DNA of 61,089 nt, taken from Novosphingobium acidiphilum DSM 19966 (GTDB lineage: Bacteria > Pseudomonadota > Alphaproteobacteria > Sphingomonadales > Sphingomonadaceae). Where the stretch lies: assembly GCF_000429005.1 (NCBI RefSeq), contig NZ_AUBA01000019.1:1-61089 (forward strand). Reading direction: 5' to 3'. Position numbers and translations under genes: made by a program. Positions 36,215-44,637 of the stretch are shown here, one piece after another (positions within the stretch are counted from its first letter, which is position 1; every line of letters starts with the position of its first letter). The notes under the pieces were generated by a model, which saw only the letters and a list, made by a program, of their open reading frames with translations, was not told the origin of the DNA and did no database searches.

Positions 36215-37161
36215 TCCGCGCCGGGATCGCCCTGGTCTTCGGCGTGTCCCGCCTGCCAGCGCGCACGGATCATGTCCGAGGTATCGCGCCTGCCGTCGTG
36301 GCTCCAGCCCGGCGCACGCAGCAGATAGCCGGCTTTGGCCCGCCACGGCGCGTGCCACAGGTCGCGCGCGATACTGGCCCATTCGTGGAACGCGACGGTC
36401 AGCACCGAGAACGTGCCCAGCTGGTGGACGATGCCATAACGCACGGGATCATCGTCGCGTTCGGGGGTAAAGGTGCCCAGCAGGCGGTCCCACACGATGA
36501 ACACGCCGGCATAGTTGCGATCGAGATAACGCGGATTGGTGGCGTGGTGCACGCGGTGGTGCGATGGTGTGTTCATCACCGCTTCGAACCAGCGCGGCAT
36601 GCGCCCCACTGCTTCGGTATGAACCCAGAACTGATAGACCAGGTTGATCCCGCCCACGGTCAGCAGCATGCCGGGCGCGACGCCGATGAAGGCCGGCCAG
36701 ATGCGGAATGCGAACGACAGTGCGGGAAACCCGGTCCAGCTCTGGCGCAGCGCGGTCGACAGATTGTAGTGCTGGCTGGAATGGTGGTTGATGTGGCTTG
36801 CCCAGAACCAGCGCACGCGGTGCGCGGTGCGGTGGAACAGGTAATAATTGAAATCATCGAGCACGAACACGCCGATCCAGGTCCACCACAGCACCGGTAT
36901 CGTCGCCACGCGGTGGGCATAGAGCCACCCCGCGCCCAGCGCGATCAGCCCTGCGACCAACGCGCCGGCCACCGTGCTGCCCAGACCCATCAACAACGAG
37001 GTCAGCGTATCGCCCGGTTCATAGGCGGTGGGCGCCTTGCGCGCGGCCCAGACCATCTCGATCATGATTGTCGCCACAAACAGCGGCACCGCAAAGGGCA
37101 CCACGTCCAGTCCGTCGGTGGCAGCGCGTCGGGCAATATCGGCAAGCGAGGGCAGGATCAT
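36169..37161 (-). CDS. Fatty acid hydroxylase / sterol-desaturase superfamily protein
   Basis: The 330-aa integral membrane di-iron enzyme has the three His clusters: LFHRTAHRVRWFWASHINHHSSQHYN supplies HRTAHR and HINHH, and NTPSHHRVHHATNPRYLD the last cluster. Several membrane spans precede and separate them. Substrates in the superfamily include fatty acids, sterols, carotenoids and sphingoid lipids. Hydroxylation of sphingolipid acyl chains would suit this organism but is speculation. Its start overlaps the preceding 158-aa gene by 4 bases (ATGA). Confidence 0.88.
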   Translation of the reverse strand: MILPSLADIARRAATDGLDVVPFAVPLFVATIMIEMVWAARKAPTAYEPGDTLTSLLMGLGSTVAGALVAGLIALGAGWLYAHRVATIPVLWWTWIGVFVLDDFNYYLFHRTAHRVRWFWASHINHHSSQHYNLSTALRQSWTGFPALSFAFRIWPAFIGVAPGMLLTVGGINLVYQFWVHTEAVGRMPRWFEAVMNTPSHHRVHHATNPRYLDRNYAGVFIVWDRLLGTFTPERDDDPVRYGIVHQLGTFSVLTVAFHEWASIARDLWHAPWRAKAGYLLRAPGWSHDGRRDTSDMIRARWQAGHAEDQGDPGADQLASRNPAATPSAG

Positions 37162-37634
37162 GCGGCATGCTCCATGGCGCCAAGCCGGCGCAGGCTGGCG
37201 GCCCAGATCTGGGCATCTGCGCCCAGATCGATGGTCAACGCGCCAAACCGGCGATCACCGGTTTCCAGGGTCAGCGAATGGCGATCGAGCCGGATGCCGG
37301 CGTGCGAGGTGACTTCGGTGCCGACAAAGCGTGCGCCGTGGCGACGGATCAGCAAGACACGGCCCGCGCGATCACGCACCAGCGCACCGATTCGCGCACG
37401 GTCGAGTGTCACCTCTTCGGCAACGAAGCCGGGCACGGCGGCCTCGGCCAATTGCGCGGCGTGGTCTTCGTCTTCGATCCGCACATCGCCACCCAGACCC
37501 AGCAGCCGGGCAAAGCCATACAACGCCCAGACCATCACCAGCGACACCAGCGTTTCAGCGCCGATCACCAGCGCCGGGCCGATACCGGGTCGGGCCAGCA
37601 ACGCGCCGACCACTTCGACAACCTTTGCGCTCAT
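37158..37634 (-). CDS. Membrane-anchored hypothetical protein
   Basis: The 158-aa protein has one or two N-terminal hydrophobic segments (GIGPALVIGAETLVSLVMVWALYGFARLLGLG) and a soluble C-terminal part rich in beta-strand patterns (RIGALVRDRAGRVLLIRRHGARFVGTEV, LDRHSLTLETGDRRFGALTIDLG). It is coupled by 4-base overlaps on both sides, between the TIGR01244-type gene and the fatty acid hydroxylase gene, which suggests a shared task. The family is not recognised. Confidence 0.7.
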   Translation of the reverse strand: MSAKVVEVVGALLARPGIGPALVIGAETLVSLVMVWALYGFARLLGLGGDVRIEDEDHAAQLAEAAVPGFVAEEVTLDRARIGALVRDRAGRVLLIRRHGARFVGTEVTSHAGIRLDRHSLTLETGDRRFGALTIDLGADAQIWAASLRRLGAMEHAA

Positions 37635-38080
37635 GCTGCCGACCCGCGCCCCCCGGATGCGGCAAGCATGTCGATCTGGGCGCGAATCGGTGAAACGTCA
37701 TAGCCTGCGCCCGCTGCCTTGGCGGCGATTTCGTGCGGCGGCATGCCGCTGCGCGCCATCGTCAGCGCCCACAACAGCGTCGAACGCGTGCCCGAACGGC
37801 AATAGGCCAGCACCGGGGCATCGCCCGCAGCCTGCAGCGCGGCATCGAGCGCGGTGACCTGGTTGAGCGAAAACCCGGCATGGCCGACGGGGATGGCGAC
37901 ATAATCGATGCCGGCCGCGGCGGCCGCGGCGGCGATTGCATCGCCGGGTGTCTGGTCGTCCGATTCGCCCTCGGGCCGGTTGTTGACGATCAGGCCCACG
38001 CCCAGTGCCTTTGCCGCAGCCACATCTGCGACATCGATCTGCGCGGCAACCAGAAGACGGTCATCAAGTGTGCGAAACAT
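37631..38080 (-). CDS. TIGR01244/DUF442 family phosphatase-like or sulfurtransferase-like protein
   Basis: The 149-aa protein starts at the ATG at 38080 (FRTLDDRLLVAAQIDVADV). It has the dual-specificity-phosphatase-like fold signature: VGLIVNNRPEGES, then IPVGHAGFSLNQV and the active-site loop VLAYCRSGTRSTLLWAL with CxxGxRS. Family members occur beside sulfide-oxidation or beta-lactamase-like genes, but here the context is a membrane lipid hydroxylase. Whether it acts on a phosphate or a persulfide is open. Confidence 0.83.
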   Translation of the reverse strand: MFRTLDDRLLVAAQIDVADVAAAKALGVGLIVNNRPEGESDDQTPGDAIAAAAAAAGIDYVAIPVGHAGFSLNQVTALDAALQAAGDAPVLAYCRSGTRSTLLWALTMARSGMPPHEIAAKAAGAGYDVSPIRAQIDMLAASGGRGSAA

Positions 38081-38397
38081 GAGATTGCAGGACCTTTGTT
38101 GCGGATACTGGCAGGCGTGATCCGGCCTGCAACTACGCTGTTTGCGGGCATAAGGGAACTCTTGGTGCAGATGTGGTAAAGCCATGATTCATCGGCAAGG
38201 ATGTCACACTTTGTACAGCAAAACCGGTTTTTGCGTCGATTCCGTTTTCGATTCGGATTTTTGTCGGGTATAGTCAGCTTGCAATGGACCAAGCCCGCCT
38301 TCGTGACGTGCAAGGTTTCCGTGTCGTGCCGCCGGCTCCCGCGTCCGGCTTGCGGTGCCGAGGAACGCTGGAGCGGAAACAAGGTTTATTGATTTCT
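38081..38397. other. Divergent intergenic region, leader of the cold-shock gene
   Basis: A 317-base gap between the TIGR01244-type gene (minus) and the cold-shock protein gene (plus). A 63-codon frame at 38201-38392 lacks coding character. The AT-richer middle holds a promoter candidate, and the mRNA would carry a leader of more than 100 bases, as is common for cold-shock genes. Confidence 0.45.
38245..38274 (+). promoter_or_regulatory. Candidate sigma-70-type promoter of the cold-shock gene
   Basis: TTTTCG (38245-38250), 18 bases, then TATAGT (38269-38274). The -10 is good and the -35 weak. It would give a leader of about 115 bases. Confidence 0.3.
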
Positions 38398-39177
38398 ATG
38401 GGTTTTGATAGAGGGCGGCGTCGCGGACGCGACAAGCGCGACGGTTTCGGCGAAGACAATTTCGATCCCTACGGTGGCTTCGGCGGCGGTGGCCGTGGAG
38501 GCTTTGGCGGTGGCGATCGCGGTGGTTTCGGCGGCGGTGATCGCGGCGGCTTTGGCGGCGGCGATCGTGGCGGTTTCGGCGGCGGTGATCGTGGCGGCTT
38601 CGGCGGCCCGCGCGGCGGCGGTGGTGGTGGCGGCTTCGGCGGTCCCCGCGGCGGCGCTGGCGGCGGCGGCGGCGGCGGTGGTCTGCCCGCACAAGTTGTC
38701 GGTACCGGCAAGGGCGTGGTGAAGTTCTTCAACGCGCAAAAGGGTTTCGGTTTCATCCAGCGTGAAGACGGCGGCGAAGATGTGTTCGTGCACATCAGCG
38801 CGGTCGAACGCGCCGGGCTTGAAGGTCTGGCCGAAGGTCAGCAGCTGGAATTCAACCTGGTCGATCGCGGCGGAAAGATTTCCGCGGCCGATCTGCAGGT
38901 TCTGGGCGACGTGATCGCAGCTCCGGCCAAGGCGGCAACCCCGCAGCGTGAGCTGACCGGCGAAAAGGCCACCGGCACGGTCAAGTTCTTCAACGCCATG
39001 AAGGGCTTTGGCTTTATCACCCGCGACGACGGGCAGCCCGATGCGTTCGTGCACATCAGTGCAGTAGAACGGTCCGGGATGCGCGAGCTGAACGAGGGTG
39101 ACAAGCTGGAATTCGACCTCGAAGTCGATCGACGAGGCAAGTATTCTGCGGTCAACCTGGTGCCGCGCCAGGGCTGA
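38398..39177 (+). CDS. Double cold-shock-domain protein with Gly-rich RGG-like N-terminus
   Basis: The 259-aa protein starts at the ATG at 38398. Residues 1-100 are basic and then very Gly-rich, with four DRGGFGG(G/P) repeats (40-71) and two GGPRGG patches. Two cold-shock domains follow at about 104-169 and 190-256, each with RNP1 (KGFGFI at 115-120 and 202-207) and RNP2 (VFVHIS at 129-134, AFVHIS at 216-221). It should bind single-stranded RNA/DNA and act as an RNA chaperone. Alphaproteobacterial two-domain Csps are common; the long RGG-like tail is the unusual part. A strong terminator follows. Confidence 0.9.
   Translation: MGFDRGRRRGRDKRDGFGEDNFDPYGGFGGGGRGGFGGGDRGGFGGGDRGGFGGGDRGGFGGGDRGGFGGPRGGGGGGGFGGPRGGAGGGGGGGGLPAQVVGTGKGVVKFFNAQKGFGFIQREDGGEDVFVHISAVERAGLEGLAEGQQLEFNLVDRGGKISAADLQVLGDVIAAPAKAATPQRELTGEKATGTVKFFNAMKGFGFITRDDGQPDAFVHISAVERSGMRELNEGDKLEFDLEVDRRGKYSAVNLVPRQG
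38515..38610 (+). repeat. Four 24-base tandem units in the cold-shock gene
   Basis: These encode four DRGGFGGG-type octapeptides (the last ends in P). Units differ mainly at third positions, so selection on the peptide is likely. Copy number may vary between strains. Confidence 0.8.
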
Positions 39178-39242
39178 TGCAGTTGATTGCCCTGTCCTTC
39201 CGGTCAGCTTGATCGGATAACAGCAAAACATGACACGCGTGC

Positions 39243-39272
39243 AAATGGCGGCCCTTCGCGGGGCCGCCATTT
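39243..39272 (+). terminator. Terminator hairpin after the cold-shock gene
   Basis: Perfect 12-base stem AAATGGCGGCCC / GGGCCGCCATTT around TTCGCG, 66 bases after the stop and before argD. The A/T ends of the stem make it terminator-like from either strand. Confidence 0.8.
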
Positions 39273-39348
39273 GTCGTTTCGCTTCTGGCGTCGATGATTT
39301 TCCCACGATGCCGTCTATATCGGTTGCGAATTTTTCGGAGTTTTGACG

Positions 39349-40542
39349 ATGACGATCACCCCGTTGATGCCCGTTTATCCCCGGTGCGGCGTGCGTCCGG
39401 TGCGCGGCGACCATTGCCATCTGATTTCCGAAGACGGCACGCGCTATCTCGATTTTGCCAGCGGCATTGCGGTCAATCTGCTGGGCCATTCCAACGAACA
39501 CCTGATCGGCACGATCCAGCGTCAGGCCGCCACGCTGATGCACGTGTCAAACCTCTATGGCAGCCCGCAGGGCGAAGAGCTGGCGCAACGGCTGGTCGAT
39601 CTGACCTTTGCCGACACCGTGTTCTTCACCAATTCGGGGGCCGAGGCGGTTGAATGCGCGATCAAGACCGCGCGCGCCTATCACCAGCATGCCGGCAACA
39701 CCGACCGCTACGAACTGATCACCTTCAACAACGCCTTTCACGGCCGGACGATGGCCACGATCAGCGCGTCGGATCAGGACAAGATGCACAAGGGCTTCAT
39801 GCCGCTGCTGCCGGGGTTCAAATATGCACCGTTCGATGATCTGGCTGCGGCCGAGGCGCTGATCGGCCCGCACACCGCCGGGTTCCTGGTCGAACCGATT
39901 CAGGGCGAAGGCGGCATCCGCGATGGCTCTGACGCCTTTATCCAGGGCTTGCGCGCGCTGGCCGACACGCATGGCCTGATGCTGATTTTTGACGAAGTGC
40001 AATGCGGCGTGGCGCGCACCGGTACATTCTATGCCTATGAGCAATATGGCGTGAATCCCGACATCCTGGCGACGGCCAAAGGTCTTGGCGGCGGTTTTCC
40101 GCTGGGCGCGTGCCTGGCAACCGAACAGGCCGCGCGCGGCATGGTGTTCGGCACCCACGGCAGCACCTATGGCGGCAATCCGTTGGCCATGGCGGCAGCC
40201 GGGGCGGTGCTCGACGTGGTCGGCAACGCGGCGTTTCTTGAAACTGTGCGCGCCACCGGCGCCCGGCTGCGCGCGCGGCTGGAACAGTTCATCGGCAATT
40301 ATCCCGACATGTTCGAACTGGTGCGCGGCAAAGGGCTGATGCTGGGCCTGAAAATGCGCATCGAACCGCGTCCGTTCGTTGCGCATCTGCGCGACAATCA
40401 CCAGTTGCTGGCGGTTGCGGCGGGCGATCAGACGATGCGGGTCTTGCCGCCGCTGGTGATCGACGACAGCCATATCGACGAATTCATGGACAAGCTGTCG
40501 GCCGGCACCGCCAGCTATGCGGCCAAAGGCAATGGTGCATGA
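39349..40542 (+). CDS. argD: Acetylornithine aminotransferase
   Basis: The 397-aa class III PLP aminotransferase makes N-acetylornithine (and possibly succinyl-DAP) from its semialdehyde. FLDFASGIAVN-type N-terminal sequence (YLDFASGIAVNLLGHSNEHL), FTNSGAEAVECAIKTAR, FHGRTMATISAS, LIFDEVQCGVARTG and the PLP Lys in LATAKGLGGGFPLGA are present. The ATG at 39349 follows CGGAG. The first of four arginine/stress/queuosine genes in line, it overlaps argF by 4 bases. Confidence 0.95.
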   Translation: MTITPLMPVYPRCGVRPVRGDHCHLISEDGTRYLDFASGIAVNLLGHSNEHLIGTIQRQAATLMHVSNLYGSPQGEELAQRLVDLTFADTVFFTNSGAEAVECAIKTARAYHQHAGNTDRYELITFNNAFHGRTMATISASDQDKMHKGFMPLLPGFKYAPFDDLAAAEALIGPHTAGFLVEPIQGEGGIRDGSDAFIQGLRALADTHGLMLIFDEVQCGVARTGTFYAYEQYGVNPDILATAKGLGGGFPLGACLATEQAARGMVFGTHGSTYGGNPLAMAAAGAVLDVVGNAAFLETVRATGARLRARLEQFIGNYPDMFELVRGKGLMLGLKMRIEPRPFVAHLRDNHQLLAVAAGDQTMRVLPPLVIDDSHIDEFMDKLSAGTASYAAKGNGA

Positions 40543-41465
40543 CCCGGAATTTCCTCAACCTGTCCGATGCCGGCGCCGAGGCGCTCGACGCCATCCTGCA
40601 CGACGCGGTCACGCGCAAGGCGGCGCGTGCGCATTGGCCCAAGGGCCAGGTCGATGCCGATGCGCCGTTGGCCGGCCGCGTGCTGGCCATGGTGTTCGAA
40701 AAGAATTCGACGCGTACGCGCGTGTCGTTCGACGTGGCCATGCGCCAGCTGGGTGGCAGCGCGGTGATCCTTGAGGCGGGGTCGACCCAGCTGGGGCGGG
40801 GCGAATCGATCGCCGACACCGCGCGTGTGCTCAGCCGCATGGCCGATGCGATCATGCTGCGCACCGATGACCATGCCAAGGTCGAGGAATTGGCGCGCCA
40901 TGCAACGGTGCCGGTCATCAACGGGCTGACCGACCTGTCGCACCCGTGCCAGATCGTCGCCGACCTGGAAACCGTGATCGAACACGGCAAATCGTTGGCG
41001 GGGCTGGAATGGGCCTGGCTGGGCGATGGCAACAATGTGCTCAATTCGATTGTCGAGGCGGCGGGCCTGACCGGGTTCAATCTGCGCATCGGCGTGCCCG
41101 ACGGCTATGACAGCGATCCGGCATTCATCGCCCGTGCCCGCAGCCTGGGCGCGCGCATAACGATCGAGCGCGATCCGGCGGCGGCGGTGGGCGGGGCCGA
41201 TGTCGTGGTGACCGACACCTGGGTGTCGATGGGGCAGCCCCACGCCGAGGCAAAGCTGGCCGCAATGGCGCCGTATCAGGTCAATCCCGCGCTGATGGCC
41301 CATGCGCAGCCCGACGCGCTGTTCCTGCATTGCCTGCCTGCGCATCGCGGCGAAGAGGTTACCGATGCGGTGATCGATGGCCCCGCCTCGGTCGTGTGGG
41401 ACGAAGCCGAAAACCGTATCCACGCGCAAAAGGCGATCCTGCGCTGGACCTTTGGACAGATCTGA
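40539..41465 (+). CDS. argF: Ornithine carbamoyltransferase
   Basis: The 308-aa enzyme forms citrulline from ornithine and carbamoyl phosphate. The carbamoyl-phosphate loop is EKNSTRTRVSFDVA; HPCQIVADLETV, DTWVSMGQ and the C-terminal HCLPAHRGEEV (ornithine and catalytic Cys loop) confirm the call. It overlaps argD (ATGA) and hslO (TGATG), so the three are translationally coupled. Confidence 0.97.
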   Translation: MTRNFLNLSDAGAEALDAILHDAVTRKAARAHWPKGQVDADAPLAGRVLAMVFEKNSTRTRVSFDVAMRQLGGSAVILEAGSTQLGRGESIADTARVLSRMADAIMLRTDDHAKVEELARHATVPVINGLTDLSHPCQIVADLETVIEHGKSLAGLEWAWLGDGNNVLNSIVEAAGLTGFNLRIGVPDGYDSDPAFIARARSLGARITIERDPAAAVGGADVVVTDTWVSMGQPHAEAKLAAMAPYQVNPALMAHAQPDALFLHCLPAHRGEEVTDAVIDGPASVVWDEAENRIHAQKAILRWTFGQI

Positions 41466-42370
41466 TGGCAACCCACGACGCAACCGGATTTGACCAGACG
41501 CTGTTTTTCACCGTGCCGCACCGCGATGCCCGCGGACGCGTGGTGCGGCTGGGCCCGGTGCTCGATACGGTGCTGGGCGCGCATGCCTATCCTGCATCGC
41601 TGCGCAATCTGCTGGCCGAGGCGCTGGTGCTGGCGGCGTTGCTGGGATCGTTGCTGAAGGATGATGATGGCCAACTGACCCTGCAGGCGCAGAACAGCGA
41701 AGGCGTGGTCGACCTGCTGGTCTGCGACTATCGCGCGGGCGAATTGCGCGGCTATGTGCGCCATGATCGCGCGCGGCTGGACGAACTGGGGCCCAATCCT
41801 TCGCTCCACGCGCTGTTTGGCGACGGGTTTCTGGCGGTCACGTTCGATCTGGCAAGCAGCGGGCAACGCTATCAGGGGATCGTCCCACTGGAAGGCGAAA
41901 CGCTGGCGCAGGCCTGCGAAAGCTATTTCTTCCAGTCCGAACAGGTGCCGACGCTGATCCGTGTCGCGGTCGATTGTTCGGGTCCGAACGCGGTCGCGGC
42001 AGGTCTTTTGCTGCAACACCTGCCCGAGGGTGAAGAAGGGCGCGAACGCCTGCATGCGCGGCTCGATCATCCCGAGTGGGACCATATGGCGATCATGGGC
42101 GGATCGGTGCGCCGCGATGAACTGCTCGACCCGGCCTTGTCGCTTGAACAACTGATCTGGCGCCTGTTTCACGAAGAACAGGAGGTGCGCGCCGATCGTG
42201 GGCCGCCGCTGGTGCGTGGATGCCGCTGCACCGGCGACTATTACCGCCAGGTGCTGGCCCGGTTCGGCACCGCGGAGCGGCGCGAAATGGTCGACGAACG
42301 CGGAGCAATCGTGGTCGATTGCGCGTTTTGTTCGCGCACCTTCGATATTCTGTTTGATGATCTGACGTGA
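41465..42370 (+). CDS. hslO: Redox-regulated chaperonin Hsp33
   Basis: The 301-aa cytoplasmic holdase is switched on by oxidative unfolding. The zinc site is Cys253-x-Cys255 (GCRC) and Cys286-xx-Cys289 (DCAFC), all four present, so redox control should work. The start overlaps the argF stop by one base. The argD-argF-hslO order is common in alphaproteobacteria and places a stress chaperone in an arginine operon. Confidence 0.95.
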   Translation: MATHDATGFDQTLFFTVPHRDARGRVVRLGPVLDTVLGAHAYPASLRNLLAEALVLAALLGSLLKDDDGQLTLQAQNSEGVVDLLVCDYRAGELRGYVRHDRARLDELGPNPSLHALFGDGFLAVTFDLASSGQRYQGIVPLEGETLAQACESYFFQSEQVPTLIRVAVDCSGPNAVAAGLLLQHLPEGEEGRERLHARLDHPEWDHMAIMGGSVRRDELLDPALSLEQLIWRLFHEEQEVRADRGPPLVRGCRCTGDYYRQVLARFGTAERREMVDERGAIVVDCAFCSRTFDILFDDLT

Positions 42371-42406
42371 TTGCCAAAGGGTTCGGTCGTCGCTAGCCAC
42401 CAGATT

Positions 42407-43108
42407 ATGACGGCAAACAAACAGCGGCGCGCGGTGGTCCTCTTGTCCGGGGGGCTCGATTCGATGGTTTGCGCCGCCCTGGCGCGCGAACAGGGCTTTG
42501 CCGTGCTGGCACTGACCTTCGATTACAACCAGCGGCACCGGATCGAACTCGATGCGGCGCGCAAAGTGGCGGCGCGCGTGGGTGTCGAACGCCATGTCGT
42601 GCTGCCGCTCGATCTGCGTGCCTTTGGTGGATCGGCGCTGACCGACGACATTGCCGTGCCCAAGGATGGGGTGGGGCCCGAAATTCCGGTAACCTATGTC
42701 CCTGCGCGCAATCTGGTATTCCTGTCGCTGGCGTTGGCCTGGGCAGAGGCGGCCGGGTCTGCCGACATCTTTATCGGGGTCAATGCGCTGGATTATTCGG
42801 GCTATCCCGATTGCCGTCCCGAATTCATCGGCGGGTTTGAACAGCTTGCCCGCGTGGCGACGGCCTATGGCGATCGCGGCGGATCGGTGACGATCCACGC
42901 CCCGCTGCAATTTCTGAAAAAAGCCGACATTGCCCGAGAAGCAGTGCGGCTGGGGCTTGAGCCTGGGGAAAGCTGGTCGTGTTACGATCCTTTGCCCGAT
43001 GGCCAGGCCTGCGGGTTGTGCGACAGCTGCCGGTTGCGCCGTGCAGGGTTTGCCGAAGCGGGGATCGAGGATGGAACAATCTACGCCGAAAACGGCGCCG
43101 ACGGCTGA
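42407..43108 (+). CDS. queC: 7-cyano-7-deazaguanine synthase
   Basis: QueC (233 aa) converts carboxy-deazaguanine to preQ0 for queuosine. The ATP-pyrophosphatase loop is LLSGGLDSMV; VPARNLVFLSLALAWAE and GVNALDYSGYPDCRPEFI are family blocks, and the C-terminal zinc site is CYDPLPDGQACGLCDSC (four Cys). The ATG at 42407 matches the usual N-terminus. The MFS gene begins within its last 38 bases. Other queuosine genes are not in the window. Confidence 0.95.
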   Translation: MTANKQRRAVVLLSGGLDSMVCAALAREQGFAVLALTFDYNQRHRIELDAARKVAARVGVERHVVLPLDLRAFGGSALTDDIAVPKDGVGPEIPVTYVPARNLVFLSLALAWAEAAGSADIFIGVNALDYSGYPDCRPEFIGGFEQLARVATAYGDRGGSVTIHAPLQFLKKADIAREAVRLGLEPGESWSCYDPLPDGQACGLCDSCRLRRAGFAEAGIEDGTIYAENGADG

Positions 43109-44636
43109 AACGCAACCCAGTGATACAGGCGGGCCGGGCACAGGCTATGCCTGGTATGCGCTGGTCGTGCTGGTGCTGGTCTATACGCTCAACTTCATTG
43201 ACCGGCAGCTGCTGACGATCCTGGCACCCGACATCAAGCACGATCTGGGTATCACCGATGCGCAGTTCGGCTTTCTCTATGGCACCGCTTTTGGTGTGTT
43301 TTATTCGGTGTTCGGTATTCCGCTGGGCAAGCTGGCCGATCGCTGGTCGCGCAAGCGCCTGTTGGCGCTGGGGCTGGCCACCTGGTCGACGATGACCGCG
43401 CTGTCGGGGCTTGCGGGCAATTTCACCCAGCTTGGCGTGGCGCGGATCGGTGTGGGCGTGGGTGAAGCCACCGCCGGCCCGTGCGGCTTTTCGCTGCTGT
43501 CCGACCTGTTCCCGCCGCGCCGGCGCGCAACGGTGATCGCGATCTTTACGTCGGGCATCTATCTGGGCGGTGGGTTGGCGCTGTCGATCGGCACCGGTCT
43601 GGCCCATGCCTGGGACCACGCCTTTGCCGGAACGAAGCCGCCGTTGGGCATTGCCGGATGGCAGGCGGCGTTTCTGGGCCTGGGCCTGCCGGGGCTGGTC
43701 ATGGCGCTGTGGGTGGCATCGTTGCGCGAACCGCGCCGGGGGCGGTTCGAGGCCACGGCGATGGCCCCCGATCCCAGCCAGGCTGATGCGTTCGCCGCGT
43801 TCGGCCGCGATGTGCTGGCGATTGTGCCGCCGTTCACGCTGCTGGCGGCGGGGCGGCGCGGGATGGCGGGATTGCGCAACAATATCCTGGCGCTGCTGGC
43901 AATCGCAATGATCGCGGTCTGCCTGACGCGCGCGCTGGGCGATCAGGTGCAGTGGATCGTGCTGGGCACCGGCATCTACGCGGTCGTGTCATGGGCACAG
44001 GCGATGCGCCACGATGATCCCGCAGGCTTTGCGCAGATCTGGCGCAATCCGGCACTGATCGGGGTCAATGTCGGCTATGGCTTGTCGTGCGCGCTGGCCT
44101 ATTCGGCCAGCGCGTTTGGTCCGCTCTATGCGATCCAGACATTCCATGCCCCCCCTGCGCAAGTGGCGCTGTTTGTCGGCGGTGGCGCTGCGGCCGGCGG
44201 GGCGCTGGGCACTGTTGCCGGGGGTTGGCTGGGTGATTGGCTGTCGGGCGGGCTGCATCACGCCCGGCGGGTGGCGGTTGTCATGACGATGATGGTGCTG
44301 GCGCAAATCCCCGAGGCGGTGATCATGACCACACGTTCGGTCACGGTGTTTTATTGCGGGGTGTTTCCGCTGTGGTTCCTGTTGAGCGCAACGCTTGGCA
44401 GTTCGGCCGGCACCGTGGTCAATGTCGTGCCGCCACGGCTGCGGGCCACGGCCAGCGCGTCGTTTTTCCTGTGCGCGTCGATGCTGGGGCTGTCGCTCGG
44501 GCCTTATGCGGCAGGGCGCATTTCGCTGGCCACGCATTCGCTGTGGACCGGGATGATCGCGATCGTCGCGGTGGTTCCTGTCGCGCTGGTGTCGCTGGCC
44601 TATGCCTGGCGGCACCTCGCACGACAGGAACGGTAA
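43071..44636 (+). CDS. MFS transporter, Spinster-like
   Basis: The 521-aa inner-membrane protein has about 12 predicted spans. YTLNFIDRQLLTILAPDIKHDLGITDAQFGFLYG and the loop GKLADRWSRKRLLALG (MFS motif A) are typical of the bacterial Spinster-like MFS group; GVGVGEATAGPCGFSLLSDLFPPRRRA is another conserved block. The substrate is unknown: such transporters are numerous in sphingomonads and often lie near catabolic or lipid genes. The ATG at 43071 overlaps queC by 38 bases. Its stop is one base from the convergent GNAT-like gene. Confidence 0.85.
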   Translation: MEQSTPKTAPTAETQPSDTGGPGTGYAWYALVVLVLVYTLNFIDRQLLTILAPDIKHDLGITDAQFGFLYGTAFGVFYSVFGIPLGKLADRWSRKRLLALGLATWSTMTALSGLAGNFTQLGVARIGVGVGEATAGPCGFSLLSDLFPPRRRATVIAIFTSGIYLGGGLALSIGTGLAHAWDHAFAGTKPPLGIAGWQAAFLGLGLPGLVMALWVASLREPRRGRFEATAMAPDPSQADAFAAFGRDVLAIVPPFTLLAAGRRGMAGLRNNILALLAIAMIAVCLTRALGDQVQWIVLGTGIYAVVSWAQAMRHDDPAGFAQIWRNPALIGVNVGYGLSCALAYSASAFGPLYAIQTFHAPPAQVALFVGGGAAAGGALGTVAGGWLGDWLSGGLHHARRVAVVMTMMVLAQIPEAVIMTTRSVTVFYCGVFPLWFLLSATLGSSAGTVVNVVPPRLRATASASFFLCASMLGLSLGPYAAGRISLATHSLWTGMIAIVAVVPVALVSLAYAWRHLARQER

Positions 44637-44637
44637 A

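Noticed and set aside
38500..38620. Regular repeats that might be a CRISPR array
   Set aside because: They are in-frame 24-base units encoding Gly-rich octapeptides, with no unique spacers.
41276..43141. 621-aa open frame opposite argF, hslO and queC
   Set aside because: Spans three well-supported genes in antisense; composition is that of a shadow.
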